Assembly (NCBI GenBank): GCA_013180625.2
Contig: SNVD02006942.1
Coordinates: 2,108,001 to 2,172,000 of the forward strand
From: Boswellia sacra
Taxonomy: Eukaryota; Streptophyta; Magnoliopsida; Sapindales; Burseraceae
Direction of reading: 5' to 3'
Length of the DNA: 64,000 nt
Shown here: piece by piece, positions 23,360-36,338 of the stretch
Numbering within the stretch: position 1 is the stretch's first letter
Layout of the letters: the number at the start of each line of letters is the position of its first letter
Notes under the pieces: generated by a model
The model's input: only the letters and a program-made list of their open reading frames with translations
The model's database searches: none
Told to the model about the DNA's origin: nothing
Position numbers and translations under genes: made by a program

Positions 23360-26240
23360 TAGGTTGAAGCAAAAGCCATAAAGCAATCCAGGTCACAACC
23401 CAAAACAACAAAGTGAATACAGTATAAGGCCTGCATCCTGCTTACGTTGCTTTAAAAAGTCTGCTCCTACCTGCACCCATCGCCCAAATAAATATCTTGT
23501 ACAAGCAAATTATTAAAAGTTGAAAGTCTCTTTTATATGCTATTTGGAAGCTGAGTGTCATGTATAATTAACCTACAAAGCAAATTTCAGTTCATTTGTT
23601 TTATGTCTTAGACCATTCTTTGAATTTTGGGGTATGTATTTTATGTAATAGCATAAATCATAATCTCATAATCTCATGAATACTGACTATTTAACCTGGG
23701 TATTTTGTTTCTGTTGAGTTGATATGTGACAATTATTTAGAATGAATATAATTTTTTTTCATTATTTTATTGGTGTGATCTTGGAGGGAACTAAAGAAAA
23801 ATATTGTTTAATAATTTTAAAACAATATTTAACCAGATGGAACATGCTCACTGGCCTTCTAGGAGATGTAGTTTGTGGTGAGGGGTGCATCTGCTTGGGC
23901 TGATATTATAACATTTATGAAACAATTTATTTTAAAAACTAATTTAATTAAATTTCTATAAGAAAAAATAACTCATGAGTTTATTCGACAACAGTAGACC
24001 TATATAGTTCCTTGCTGCTTCCAGTCTCGACGGCTTCCATAAAATTGAGGGTTTTGATAATATAAATATACTATTATATTAAAAGAAAAAAAAATCTTAC
24101 TGTATGTTTTATATATATAAAGATTGAATTTGATATCTATAATTGATAAACCTTTAAACTAACATATGTCAAATATGTAACCTTAGTAGTTGAGATAATA
24201 TAACTCTTAATTAACGATTTATAACTCGTGTGATAAATAATGTAAAAGAAGAAAAGAGATTATTAATCCTATCCCATTTAGAATATAAATGAATTTATGT
24301 CTTTATACAAATATAAATTAATATTTATTTATTGTTATCATTAATAATATGCATTTCTATTATATACACCAAAATATGTCATTGATTTTGAAACTTTTAT
24401 TTTTTGACTTTTTTTTTTAAGTTAGAAATTCTTATTTTGGTTTACTGGTTGTCTTATGATTTGTCATAAAATTTATCTTCTTATTGATTTAAATGAAGAA
24501 AATTAAATCATGATTTCTTAATTTCAAGAAACTCACAAAATCGTTGTTGCATTTAGTTTAGACATATTTTATTATTAATTTCTCAACTATATTTTGTTTT
24601 TAGGTAATCTTAACATGACATTTTTGGTCACAAAATAATTTTATTACAAAATTTTTTATATTACATTTAATAATTTTTAAATAATAAATTACTCGTTTGA
24701 TAAATTTTTAATAGGGCAATATCTCAAACTATTCTTAAATATGACATAATATTAAGTAGAAATAAAATTTCGTATTTATATCGTTATAATATTTAAAATG
24801 TGTAAATTTTATCATTCAAGTTTCGTTAATCGTTTTTGTCAACTTTCCAATCAACGGATGAAGGCAAAAAGAGGAACTTTCAGGTGATAAAGATCGGCGA
24901 CCTCTGTGAAGAAAGTCAAAGTGTGTCTTAATAATGTTTAATTCATATTCTAATTTATTTATGTTTAATTTATATGTCGAAGCATAAACCCAAAACTACA
25001 AAATGTTGACAATGAGAGGCCTGCTTGCACTGCTTAAAGGTTGGCTCCGGAGTCCAGCCTCCAACGCCATCACCCAACCAAATGTCTTGTAAAAACCAAC
25101 CGAAGAGTTGAAAGCCTCGTACAAATTATATTTTGGTTTTTGGAAAGCACCCAAAAAGCTCAATCTCATGTATAATTAACCTACCAAGCAAATTTCAGTT
25201 AATTTGTTTTGTTTCATGCAATATGTAAATCATATTCTTGTGACTGCTCAATATTTAAGGGTCTTTTGTTTTTCGTAAGTTAGATATGTGATAATTTAGA
25301 ACAAATTCAATAAATATACTTGTTTTTTTTAGTATTATTATTTGTTCACTGTGATATTCGAGGGAACCAAAAAAATATTTAGTAAACGTGAGTGGGTTCA
25401 TGACTCCGTTAGTTTTATGAAATAATTTAATTTAAAAAACCAAAAATTGACTCTGGTTTAGTTTTGATTTAGACAAAGACACAGACAATATTAAATATAT
25501 TAGAAACAATTACTTAAAAATATTATAAGATTATGTTTTTAAACAACATATTAAACGAATCCTTTAAGTAGCTTTGACTTTGAGTTTAGCCCGAGCAGTT
25601 AGTTTGAAGCCATATAAAGAGTGAAATTAAACTAAAACCAAAAAGCGGCAGCAATGATAGATTGTAGTCCTGCGAACTTATAGAGCCTCTATACTAAATA
25701 TTTTTAATTTTAATTAATTTGATGTAATTATATTCTTCATCATCTAATTATACGGTTGATTTACTAATAAGAAATTAACGACTATATATATATATATATT
25801 GGTTTGCATTCACAAGTAATTTAGATTAAAAGTTCATGAAACTATATATTTTATATTTCATATATTTAAATTACTTAAAAATGTTAATTTAATTTTTAAT
25901 AAAAGTCAAAAATTAAATTCAGAAATATTTATATTTAGATTTAAATAAGTGTTATTCCAAAACTCGGAAACGTTTGTTTTAGTATCTCCTTATCTTGTAA
26001 CTTGGAAGACCAAATGAAGGGTTGAAAGCTCTTATATATATATATATATATATATATATAACCCGAAATCTATGTCATGTATAATTAACCCCCATTAAGT
26101 AACTTTCAGTTCATTTGTTTCACGTCTGGAATCATCTTTATATTTTTAAATTTTCTGGCATAGATCTTATGACTACCCACCATTTAATCTTGTGATTGTT
26201 TATGTGAAAATTTAGAATTAACATAGTGGTTTTGGTGTTC
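23360..26240. repeat. Three diverged copies of a local segment downstream of the small gene
   Basis: Copies lie at about 23360-23760, 24980-25340 and 25980-26240. Each has, in order, a GAGTTGAAAG/GGGTTGAAAG-type motif, the line CATGTATAATTAACC, then TTTCAGTT(C/A)ATTTGTTT. The first two also share AGGCCTGC...CTGC upstream and a TTTAGAA(T/C)AAAT-type tail. They are direct copies separated by unrelated AT-rich DNA. No reading frame is conserved among them. Confidence 0.65.
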
Positions 26241-26914
26241 TTTTTACCCAATTTTATTGTTTAATTGGTGTGCTAATGGAGGCAAACAACGACATATATT
26301 AAGACAATATTTTGTCCTAGAAATATTTCGGGAGATTGGAATCACATCGCAGAGGGAGCGGAGCTATACAGTGACGATCGGGGGCTCATCGCGCACTAAC
26401 ACTTTTATACCAACTAAATTTAAATTTATTTCTATTTATCGGTTTTGTGCCTTGAATTTTGTACCTTGTAAGGGTGGGAATAAGCTGCTCTTTTTTTTTT
26501 TTTTTGTTAAACCATTGCTAAAGAGTGTCTAATCGTATACTTTTTCTAATATAGTCTTTTTAAAATGCAGTAACCTTAATTTTTCGAAGATCTGCATGTT
26601 TATTGTTTTATATAATTAAGAATAATTAGTTTCCTATAAGTTAACAACTAATTATATAATTCATATTTTCTACTGTATTTTATAAACATACCGAAAAAAA
26701 AGTTTTTGCATAATATTTTTTACTAATATTGTCCTCCATATAATTTAAATTAAATTATTAATATCGATATTGTAGGAAAGTATATGTGTTGGTGTCATAT
26801 GGCATCTCATGCACATGCAATACAATGCACGTGATTATTTTTGTTTTGTCATAATGTAATAAAAACATTAATAAATATTACTTTCTCAATTCATTTTTTA
26901 CTTATGTAAGTTTT

Positions 26915-28099
26915 TGTTATGAAAGATTGATTGATTGATTGAAGTGCATTTTTTGAATTCTATGTCATATAGGCAATTATTATCTTAATTGTCAATTACA
27001 TGGATAATTAAAATATTTTGACAAGTGTTTGTCTTGATTTAGATATTTTGATAAACACTTATCGTGATTGACTATCACTTATTTAATTATACTAATTTTG
27101 ATATTGATTAACAATCACATATTTGATTAAGGATAATTTTCATAAGCATTTATCTTGATTATCAATCAAATATATGATTGGGATATGTACGTAAATTATC
27201 TGTGTGATTGATTAATTCCTATATTTTATTGATTTACCTCTAATCTTTTTTATGGAGATGAGTGTTTATATTGATTACTACTCACATCTTTGATCAAGAT
27301 ATCTTTGATTGTTAATCATTTATATGATTAAAATATACCTGTTAAATTATCAAAGTGATTGAGATATGCTTCCTATACTATATAATCTTTATCTAATCAC
27401 ACCTTTTGAGTCATTGAGATTTTGCAGGATCATGATATTGATTGAGATTGATGTCAATTACTATGTAGAGCTATCATCATAGCCTATATGAAGAGCCTAT
27501 ATAAGGAGGCATTCAGAATATGTAAGTAAGATGCGTGGATTAACACAAAAGAAATGAACTACATATCAAGCATAGTGTATTGCATTTTCTTTATTTCTTT
27601 GTAAAAAGCTCTGTGTGCTTTATTTGAGTGAGTGAGTGAGTTAAGATTGTGCATGACTCATGTGTGTTAAGTACATGCACAAATCTGTATTTGTAAGTGT
27701 TATTAGAGTTGTGTATTTGTAAGTGTTATTAGAGTTGTGTAAGCTTAAATGAATTGAGTGATTATATAAGTATATAACAGTTACGTTGGTTATGTCTAAC
27801 TAAACTAGTGTAGTTACGTCAGTCATAATTGTGAAGTGCAGTATCAGAGAGTGTGTGAAGGACTATAGTGTGATCAAGGTTGGTCAAATTTGCATAGATT
27901 AGATTAGCGAGTGAGTGGGTGTCTACCACTGTAAAGAGTCTTAAATCTATTATAAACACATACAACATAGTGAATTACGACTCTTGTTGCCCATGGATGT
28001 AAGCTTTGTTTTAGCTGAACCACGTAAAATCTTCTATTCTATTTACTTTACTATTTTTAGTTAAGTTATTGTTAACTATCCATGATGCAAAAACTAACA
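26915..28099 (+). mobile_element. Probable solo LTR of a Copia-type retrotransposon
   Basis: Starts TGTTATG and ends CTAACA, a TG...CA pair with short inverted ends. A promoter-like CCTATATAAGGAGGC lies at about 27496-27510, followed by the features of a transcribed LTR: a T-rich CTTTATTTCTTTG stretch and a late segment GCTGAACCACGTAAAATCTT typical of Copia LTR 3' parts. A 26-bp tandem duplication lies at 27687-27738. I find no primer-binding site, gag or pol, and the 5-bp flanks (GTTTT and ATATG) do not match, so the limits are uncertain. Confidence 0.5.
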
Positions 28100-28854
28100 A
28101 TATGTTATAAGAATAATACTATAACGACAACCTATTACAACCAACTCTATTTTATAAACTAAGTTGGCAAAATCCTCCTGGATATCTAACTTCTCTTATT
28201 CATTTTTGTTTTTTTCTCTTTCCGTGAATTTTTGCCAATCTAGGTTATAAGAAATTAATTGTAGATGTAGTATTATCACGTTATAAAATATACCGATATT
28301 CGTATCCAATTAGTGTATAAAGAATCAACTTTTCAAATATTTACATACATATTGAATGACAAATTCTAGCAATTAATATCAAATAGCCAAAACTAAGAGT
28401 TTAAATTTTGATTATCATTCAATAATGTCCCCACTAATTCAAAATTCTCCTTCCATCGCTGGTTCACATAGAAGGTTGAACGATCCATTTACCTTAATTC
28501 AATCATTAAAAAATAAAAAATAAAGTTATTAATATTTTAAATAATAAAAGATTTCATATGTTATTATTAAATAAATAAGACATAATAAAAAATAAAATTA
28601 TATTCATGAAAATAAATATTTACCAGTAGATTACTCTATTACTTTGTTCTGGGTATCAACGATTGAACATCCATACGCAGATTAAAGTATAAAATTAAAG
28701 TATCAAAATAGATCATCATATTAAATATCACGTAATAGAAATAAAAAATTAGAAATAAATAGATATTAAAAACATTATTAAGAAAAAAAAAAAGTGTTCT
28801 CCCATATTCTTACATAAGAATTTACATGATTTTATTTATTCAGCCATTGAAATT

Positions 28855-30355
28855 GTAAACTTCAAGACTTATCTCCGAGTCCAAGCGATGATTAGGCGGC
28901 CTATAACCTAAAACTACCAAAGAAAATCAGAAACATGAACAGGAACACCAAAAATAAAATTGCAATAAAATGAAACTTAAATTTGTAGCAAATCGGGATA
29001 TGGGAATCGAAAGAAACTGTATGAAAGAGCTACCGTTTTGCAGGATCTGTCCAATATTGGCTTGGTTTGTACAGCAAAAACTGCATAGCTTGTTAAAATT
29101 ATTATCAAACTAGTTTAGTCACGCTTCTGTCTTCGATAATATTTATATTTATGTTTATTTTGGTCTTCCTATTTGGCTCTTCTCGATCCCTATATGGTTT
29201 CTGTGATCTTGGTTTAATATCAGATACAACAATCAGTTGGAGAAAACTAGAAACAAAATTTAGTCTGAAACCTTAGAAGTCTGGAATAACCAAATTTAGA
29301 TTAAGAAGTTTTTAAAACAAATATTTCAGTATTTATATTTTATGTATTTAAATTATTTTACAGGTGTTAATGTTAATTTTACTTTAAATTTTCTGGCATA
29401 TATCTCATGCACCGTCCCGTTACAATACGGTTATTTGCTTATAAAAAGGCAAAAAGGAAGAAAAAAAAAAATTGGGTTAGAGATCCACCTGTAACAGGTG
29501 GGTAGCCTTAACCGGATGTGTGGTAACAAGAATATCCGAAGACAGTTCCCGTCCCTGTCAGGGGAGATGCCAACCATCTCTCCTTTCTACGAACACAATC
29601 AAAGTGAATTCAAATTCCTCTTATAAAGTTTCTTTTATTTTGACAATAAGCGATGTGGGATAAAGCAGCGTGAGCCCGTCAACATTATTAGGAGTGGGGG
29701 TGGTATTCTACCTCAAAATAATTTGTTTAAAAATATAAATAAAACTCAAATTCCTTTCTAATTTATTAAATTTATTTCGCATATACATATCCACTTATTA
29801 AATTTATTTGTAGGGGTAAAATTATTGAATTATTTTTGTGTAGTAAAATGTTCTGAAATAAAAATACAAAAATTTCGAATAATATAAATTAACCGTATTT
29901 TTTAAATAAATTTGTATAAACACATACAAACTGATAAAAACATAATTTGATAAATATAATTAATAAACTTATAAAGTTATACTATCATATTTACTATTAA
30001 CCACCGACATCATATTGATTTAATGACTTACAATTTATACCTACAAATATTAGGTAAAAAAAAGAGGGACTAACCCAATTATAATATAATTTGTCTTTCT
30101 ACTAATATTAATAGGATATTTATATATTTTCAATAATTCTACGTCAAAACAAGTATTCTTAAGAGCAATATTCGTGGTATGTTTTCATTTCGAGTAAATA
30201 AACAAACAAATTCATGCTCAGTCAGAATAAAGAATAAATTATTCTTTGTGTATTATTAAGAGTCATAAGCTGTCATAAGGAATCAGTTCAAGACCATCTC
30301 CAGACCAACAAGTCCTAGCGATAATTAGGTGGCCCATAACCTAAAACCATCAAAT
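28855..30355. repeat. Direct repeat pair flanking a relic-rich stretch
   Basis: Segments at about 28860-28925 and 30290-30345 share a TAGGYGGCCYATAACCTAAAAC core, one with AAGCGATGATTAGG and the other with TAGCGATAATTAGG. Between them lie the broken copy of the small gene, a piece around 29300-29410 resembling 25840-25900 and 26140-26170, and a less AT-rich relic at 29470-29710. No gene is supported here. Confidence 0.5.
28987..29225 (+). pseudogene. Frameshifted partial copy of the 70-aa gene and its 3' flank
   Basis: Aligns with 22844-23120. Codons for A-N-R-D-M-G-I-E-R-N-C-M-K-E-L correspond to A-N-Q-E-M-G-T-G-R-N-W-L-R-E-L of the intact copy. A 40-nt deletion then shifts the frame. After it, the sequence matches again through QDLSNI and CTAK to the stop, and on into the 3' flank (TATATGGTTTCTGTGATCTTGG). 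The N-terminal half is absent. The deletion is not a multiple of three, so the copy is broken unless spliced in an unknown way. Confidence 0.75.
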
Positions 30356-30969
30356 GGAGGGGAAAGATGAAGCCCCCAAAAAAAAAAAAAAAAAAAAAGC
30401 AATAAAAAAAAATTGCAATAGATTGAACTAATGTACGAGCACGTCTTGCTCGTAATGCAAGGAGGACTCGGTTAGACGTCAATTCAAGTTGTTTATAAAC
30501 CATTTACACTTTCTGCTGACACTCCAACTGTGCAATAGTTTTGAATCTTGATTACACATTGGTAAGAACACAAAATGCATTACCGTTCTTCACCAGAAAA
30601 GCAAATCAAGGCAAGGCAACCCAATTCATGTATGAAAATACAACTTTGTATTAAGTCTGCATAAAAACAAGATCACAAAACTTCTGAGCTGATTCAGAGT
30701 AACCAAACCACCTCAAGTGTCAACATCCATGAGAACACAAACAATAAACATTCCAGCTACAAAAACTGGGACTCCATGTCATAGCTGTGCCACCGCCTGT
30801 CAAGCACCCAATTCTGGGATAGGCTACCCAACATTGAAGGCAACAAACAATGAAGTACGAAACAAAATAAGCTACGAACTAGGGTAGGACCAAAAATAAC
30901 CAAAAATTTGAAAATACTGTGACTAAGATAGACTCTATCTGCGGAAAAAGTAAAATGAACCAGAAAAAT

Positions 30970-32411
30970 TCACTTTCCACCCTTCTTAGCAGCAGATTTG
31001 GTGACCTTGGCACCTGTTGGATCCTTCTTCTCCACACTCTTGATGACACCAACAGCCACGGTCTGACGCATGTCCCTGACAGCAAAACGACCAAGAGGTG
31101 GGTACTCGGAGAAAGTCTCAACAACCATGGGTTTGGTCGGAATCATCTTGACAAACCCAGCATCACCATTCTTCAAGAATTTGGGCTCCTTCTCAAGCTC
31201 CTTTCCAGATCGCCTGTCAATCTTGGTCAAGATCTCGGAAAACTTGACAGCAATATGGGACGTGTGGCAGTCCAGGACAGGGGCGTAACCATTTCCAATC
31301 TGCCCGGGGTGATTCATGATGATGACCTGAGAGGTGAAGCTAGCAGCCTCCTTGGCGGGATCATCTTTGGAGTTAGATGCAACAAATCCACGCTTGAGAT
31401 CCTTAACAGCAACATTCTTCACGTTGAAACCAACATTGTCCCCGGGAAGAGCCTCCTGGAGAGCTTCGTGGTGCATCTCAACAGACTTGACTTCAGTAGT
31501 CAGTCCAGAGGGGCCAAATGTCACAACCATACCAGGCTTCAAGATACCAGTCTCAACACGACCCACTGGAACAGTTCCAATGCCACCAATCTTGTAGACA
31601 TCCTGCAGTGGGAGACGCAGGGGTTTGTCTGATGGCCTCTTGGGCTCCTGGATCTGGTCAAGAGCCTCAAGGAGGGTTGGACCCTTGTACCAGTCGAGGT
31701 TGGTGGACCTCTCAATCATGTTGTCACCCTCAAAACCAGAGATGGGCACAAATGGAATCTTATCAGGGTTGTACCCAACCTTCTTCAGGTAGGATGACAC
31801 CTCCTTCACGATTTCATCATACCTTGCCTTAGAGTACTTGGGGGTTGTAGCATCCATCTAGACAAACACATTTTCACAAAGTCAAAGTTAGTTCCACTCC
31901 CAGATCAAGATTTGAAGAGCAAAGTGATTAAAACTCATATAAAACTGACCTTGTTACAACAGCAAATCATCTGCTTGACGCCAAGAGTAAAAGCCAGCAA
32001 GGCATGCTCACGGGTCTGACCATCCTTGGAAATACCAGCTTCAAAACCACCAGTGGTGGAGTCAATGATGAGGACGGCACAGTCAGCCTGCGAGGTACCA
32101 GTGATCATGTTCTTGATAAAGTCTCGATGTCCAGGAGCATCAATAACAGTGCAGTAGTACTTGGTGGTCTCGAACTTCCACAATGCAATGTCAATAGTAA
32201 TACCGCGCTCACGCTCGGCCTTGAGCTTGTCAAGCACCCAAGCATACTTGAATGACCTCTTGTTCATCTCAGCAGCTTCCTTCTCAAACCTCTCGATCAC
32301 ACGCTTGTCAATACCACCAAGCTTGTAGATCAAGTGACCGGTAGTGGTCGACTTTCCGGAGTCGACATGGCCAATGACCACAATGTTGATGTGAACCTTC
32401 TCCTTACCCAT
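30970..32411 (-). CDS. EEF1A: Elongation factor 1-alpha (left copy)
   Basis: GTPase that delivers aminoacyl-tRNA to the ribosomal A site in the cytosol. Two coding exons: 32411-31950 (154 codons) and 31857-30970, total 449 aa, the usual plant length. The G1 loop GHVDSGKST is at residues 14-22, [12 protein letters not shown] follows, DAPGH is at 91-95, and NKMD is at 153-156. The 92-nt intron falls inside NKMD, between K and M. The C-terminus is [13 protein letters not shown] further intron of 630 nt (33065-32436) interrupts the leader just before the start, as in other plant eEF1A genes. The second copy at 43323-44758 encodes an almost identical protein but ends AAKKK. Confidence 0.98.
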
Positions 32412-33160
32412 TATTATGAATCTTTAAAATAGAACCTGAAACAACAATAAAAGAAAAGTCCAATTTAAAACAGAATACTAAGTTCGCCCCAAAATAATCA
32501 GTTGGCACATATATTAAAGAGATAATTCTAATTTGCCCCCCTGAGGTTAGGCTTAAAGAAAATTGAAGACCTCAGTTTTCTGAAATCTAAGATTGCCCAT
32601 AAGGTTATTGTAGCACCGTTAGATTTAACAGAAAATGTTAACGTAACGCTAATAAACAGTAATATTTTTTATTAAATCTAATAGTTTAATACATTTTTTG
32701 TTAAATTTAACAGTGTTACAGGTACTTCAGTAACTTTAGGGGTAATCTTAGATTTTATAAATCTGAGGTCCTCTATTTTCTTTAGGCATAATTTCAAATG
32801 GCAAATTAGAATTATCCTGTATTAAATTAACTTGCAATACATAACCATAAACAGTAAAATCAAGATTCTACAAATGAAAGCTTAAATCAAAATCTTAACA
32901 AAAATTCTATACGACACCGTAGTAATATACCATGTTGGATAAAAATTAATCAGTCGCTTAAGAAATTCAAAGCCTTATCTAAGAACACACACTTGGAAAG
33001 TAATAGATGCTAAAACAAATCGTGATTTGAATACAAGCTTAATGAAGGAAGGGAGAGATCTGAACCTTTTAGCCGCCTTGAAGAAACAGAGAGACTGAGA
33101 GGGACGAACAGAGAGTGTGTGCCTGAGACTGTGACCGAATAAAGTGGCGTAGCTTGCGGA

Positions 33161-33205
33161 TTTATAAAGAGATTGGCTAAGGGTGGTGCAATTGCGTTAG
33201 GGTTT
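33161..33205 (-). promoter_or_regulatory. Promoter of left eEF1A: TATA box and telo box
   Basis: On the minus strand a TATAAA lies at 33166-33161, about 95 bases upstream of the leader splice donor (33066/33065), and the telo box AAACCCTAA lies at 33205-33197. Telo boxes are established promoter elements of plant eEF1A and ribosomal-protein genes. The leader is pyrimidine-rich (CTCTCAGTCTCTCTG). Confidence 0.75.
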
Positions 33206-33739
33206 TGTATCAGCCGTTGGATTGGCAAAAGAAGATCCGACGGCCGAAATGTCTGATTGTCTTGTCAGATACCTTATTATGTCTAAAGTGTGTCCACATC
33301 ATTAGCACATTCCTTGTCGATGGCTGCTTCATGGCCTTTAAATTATACCCTATTGGAAAGTTTGCTCATTGGTGTCTTGTAGTAGCCTGTGGATCGTAAA
33401 TTAAGAGAAATGTTAATATGATTTTTAATGTTGAATTAAAAATAAAATCTAAGCTATAACACAGGTAACTTATAGAAAACTATAATTAATTGTTTTCACA
33501 TTTTAATTAATATTTGTTAATAGATATTTTAGCTTTCTCTTCATTTTTTTTTTAATAATTATTTATATCCAATATTGTAAATCAGTTGTCTGTGCAAATT
33601 ACATTATTCAGAAATGGCACATACAAATGCTTATAACATTTTTGTTTTAACCTTCTTATAAATTGAAATGGGATAAGGAATCGGGCGTCACTTTTTGATT
33701 GTCATTGTCTAAGCTTTCATTCCATCCAAAAAAGAGAAC

Positions 33740-35085
33740 AAAGATGTTTTAATTTTGCTGGTAACTCTAGGCTCCCGGCTTGCAACATTTCAAATTTGTC
33801 AATATTTAACAATTCTCTTACTTATTATATTATTATTTTTAGATATCCTAGAAACGTAATATTGTTGGAAGAATCTTGGCAGAAAATTTGAGAAACAGGC
33901 ACTACAATTGTTGGAAGAATCTAGGCAGAAAGTTTGAGAAACAGGCATTACAATTGTGTACATGTATCCCAAGTTTCACGGCCAAGTAAACAAAGCTTTT
34001 TGATATGTATGCCTTGCAACCTTGCATGGTGCTCTACTGCCCACACAAGATAAGAAAATAGAAAAATAGGTTAAAGAAAGCAACTTCTCTTTTGCTTTCA
34101 TTATACGTTTAATATTAAATTAAGGGCAAATTCTAGAGTACTGGCCCCAGTAACATACTGTAACCGGCAGTAACCCTTGGATTGGATCTAAGATCCAAGG
34201 ACTGCTATAATGTATTTAAAAAAACAAAAATAAAAATAAAAATAATAATCATACGTGTCACTGAAGGGGACAAGGCATCTTCAGTGGCAGGTTACTTGCA
34301 AGCTGTAGACAAATCCGAAACCTGAAATTGGGATTCATGCCTGCATTTGCAACAGTGATTTTTAAATTCAGAGCTGCTAGCAGGTGGCAGCTTCTCATCC
34401 ATTTGATATGTGCTGGAGTTCCATATACAAAGCATATTATATTGAGGTGGAAACAACACTGACCCTTCATTCTGGCTGTTGTATCCACATAATGCTGAGT
34501 CAAACATACGGCTATTCATCAGCTACCAGCTTGGCTGCTCCCTAGTGGGATTATTGGAGTCTGCAGAATTCAGTTGGGAGTAACATTATTTCCCTTGAAA
34601 CCGGTACTTGTATGCATAGGCATGGAGCAAGTCTTAAAGTAGGCAACGCACTGATTTTTCAGGATAAGACAAGATAGAAAAAAAAATTGCAGTTTTGCAT
34701 CAGTGAAAGCATAAAATTATGATGCTTATGACTGTAATAGATACCAACACCTTGCAGATTATAAATTATGGAATACACGCAAGATTGAAGAGGTTCAATA
34801 GTTACGTGGCATACAAGGAAATAAATTTGTTTCACTTTCAAATACAGTAAATAATGGTATTGTATAAGATGATGAAAGATGTAGAAACAATCCTTGAAAC
34901 ATACGGTACAGAGAGAGCACCAGCGTGCATAAGAGAGAATCCGGAAGCTTCAATTTTTTTTTTACACCTGACAGAGAATAAACAGTAATTAATGAATATT
35001 TTCCATGAAACACAAGATGGTTGATAAACATAATTTACATGTCGACTACGATTACATGACATCAACTATCCAACTGATCAATAAA
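33740..35085. repeat. Segmental duplication, copy A (contains a decayed coding-like piece)
   Basis: Matches 39000-40250 in the same order and orientation: AAATTTGTCAATATTTA, GAGAAACAGGCACTACAATTG, AGAAAAATAGGTTAAAGAAAGCAACT, GGCTGCTCCCTAGTGGGAT and a final ATTACATGACAT. Copy A has a 46-bp internal tandem duplication (33861-33906, 33907-33952). On the minus strand, 34540-34292 reads as an open coding-like piece (NPTREQPS, an in-frame stop, then LMNSRMFDSALCGYNSQNEG) that is broken by a 4-base insertion in copy B. I do not recognise the parent gene. Copy A lies just upstream of the left eEF1A. Confidence 0.85.
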
Positions 35086-36338
35086 AACTACAAGCTGAAA
35101 CCTCACAGAAGGCTTTTATTTTTTATTTTTAGGTACAAAATTTTATGATTCATGAGAATCACTGTTCATCAATAATGACATGGACCATTTAACGTCAAAG
35201 AGGCCCAAAAAAAAAAAAAAAAAACTAATCACGTAGGAGGAGTTCAAAACTGTTGCTGGGTTTTGTCCAAGCTCGAATTTCGCTGCCACCCTCAACTGCA
35301 AAACCTTGATGCCTTGTTCTCCCTAGTCGTCTCCATAAATGGATAATGGTTTGGAGAAACTTTTAAAATGACCTGAATTAGGGTCTCTTCAATCATCAGT
35401 TTAGAAAATTTTGTATACCATAATTGACAATTCTATTCGAAACGCTCATTGTTATCTCTCTGGTAATGCTTTAAATATGTCATATTATTAAACAATCATA
35501 ATATACGAATTTTTATAACTTGATTCATTTTTGTAATCCACCCTAAAAAATTTAAGTGTTCCACAAATTACACTAATTTTTTAAATAGAAGAATGAACAG
35601 AAAACAAAAAGTTACAATACGATTTTATCCCTACAATAAATTCATCTATTCGGCCGTTACCGTTTATTCCCAATTTCCCGCTAGGAGGCCAATCAGAAAA
35701 CCCTAATTCGACGGCTCCCACTTTTAAGCTTATTTTCTCAATTTCTTTAAGTGCCAAAGCTTTCACAATCCACAAAACAACCCTATTAGAAATTTTACTT
35801 ATCTGACAAAAGCAAGAAAACAACCTGACATCAGGGTATGAATTTCTACCCAACTTTTAAAATTCTCCTTTTTCAAAATTGTTGCTTCACGACTTGTAGC
35901 TTTCTTGGTAAAAAGATGGAAGTTGAGATGGTTGGGTTGTGCGAGTATTGGGTAGATTGTAGAGATTGCTGTCGTGTAATTGCTTGATGCATTGCCTGTG
36001 GGAATTTTTTTTTATGTGCTATAACGATTTTGTTGAGCAATTATTGTGTTTCAAAAATTTCCAACAATATCTAAAGTGTTTCTAAATTAACTTTTTTTTT
36101 TAAATTTTTTTAATTTGGGTAGATACTTGCCTGAAGGAGTGGATGATGATAGTATAGTACAGGTGTTTTTGGCTTTCTGCTGCCTCTTATTTTTTGGGAG
36201 ACGCCACGCATAAAACCCTGAATTTAAACCTAATTGTGTAATTCTTTTGTCCCCAGAGAAAAGATGTGTGACCCTGTTTAATCGATATTTTGAACTTCTT
36301 TGTCACAGGCGGTTATATTTTCGCTTCAAAGACCAGTA
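35086..36338. other. Upstream region and probable leader of SNAPC1
   Basis: Mostly AT-rich, with an A-run at 35208-35224. The stretch around 35916-36160 has more even composition and ends at a GTACAG/GTGTTT donor-like site. A splice acceptor GTCACAG lies at 36303-36309, so a non-coding first exon followed by an intron is likely. No independent gene is supported. Confidence 0.45.

Noticed and set aside
30919..31632. 237-residue open frame antisense to eEF1A
   Set aside because: A shadow of strongly biased eEF1A codons; the same antisense frames appear in the second copy.
34258..34519. 75-81-residue minus-strand frames in duplicated segment A
   Set aside because: The stretch looks coding-like but has an in-frame stop just upstream and is frameshifted in copy B, so it is treated as a relic of an unknown gene.
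35581..35853. 90-residue minus-strand frame upstream of SNAPC1
   Set aside because: No family resemblance and no supporting splice or promoter signals.
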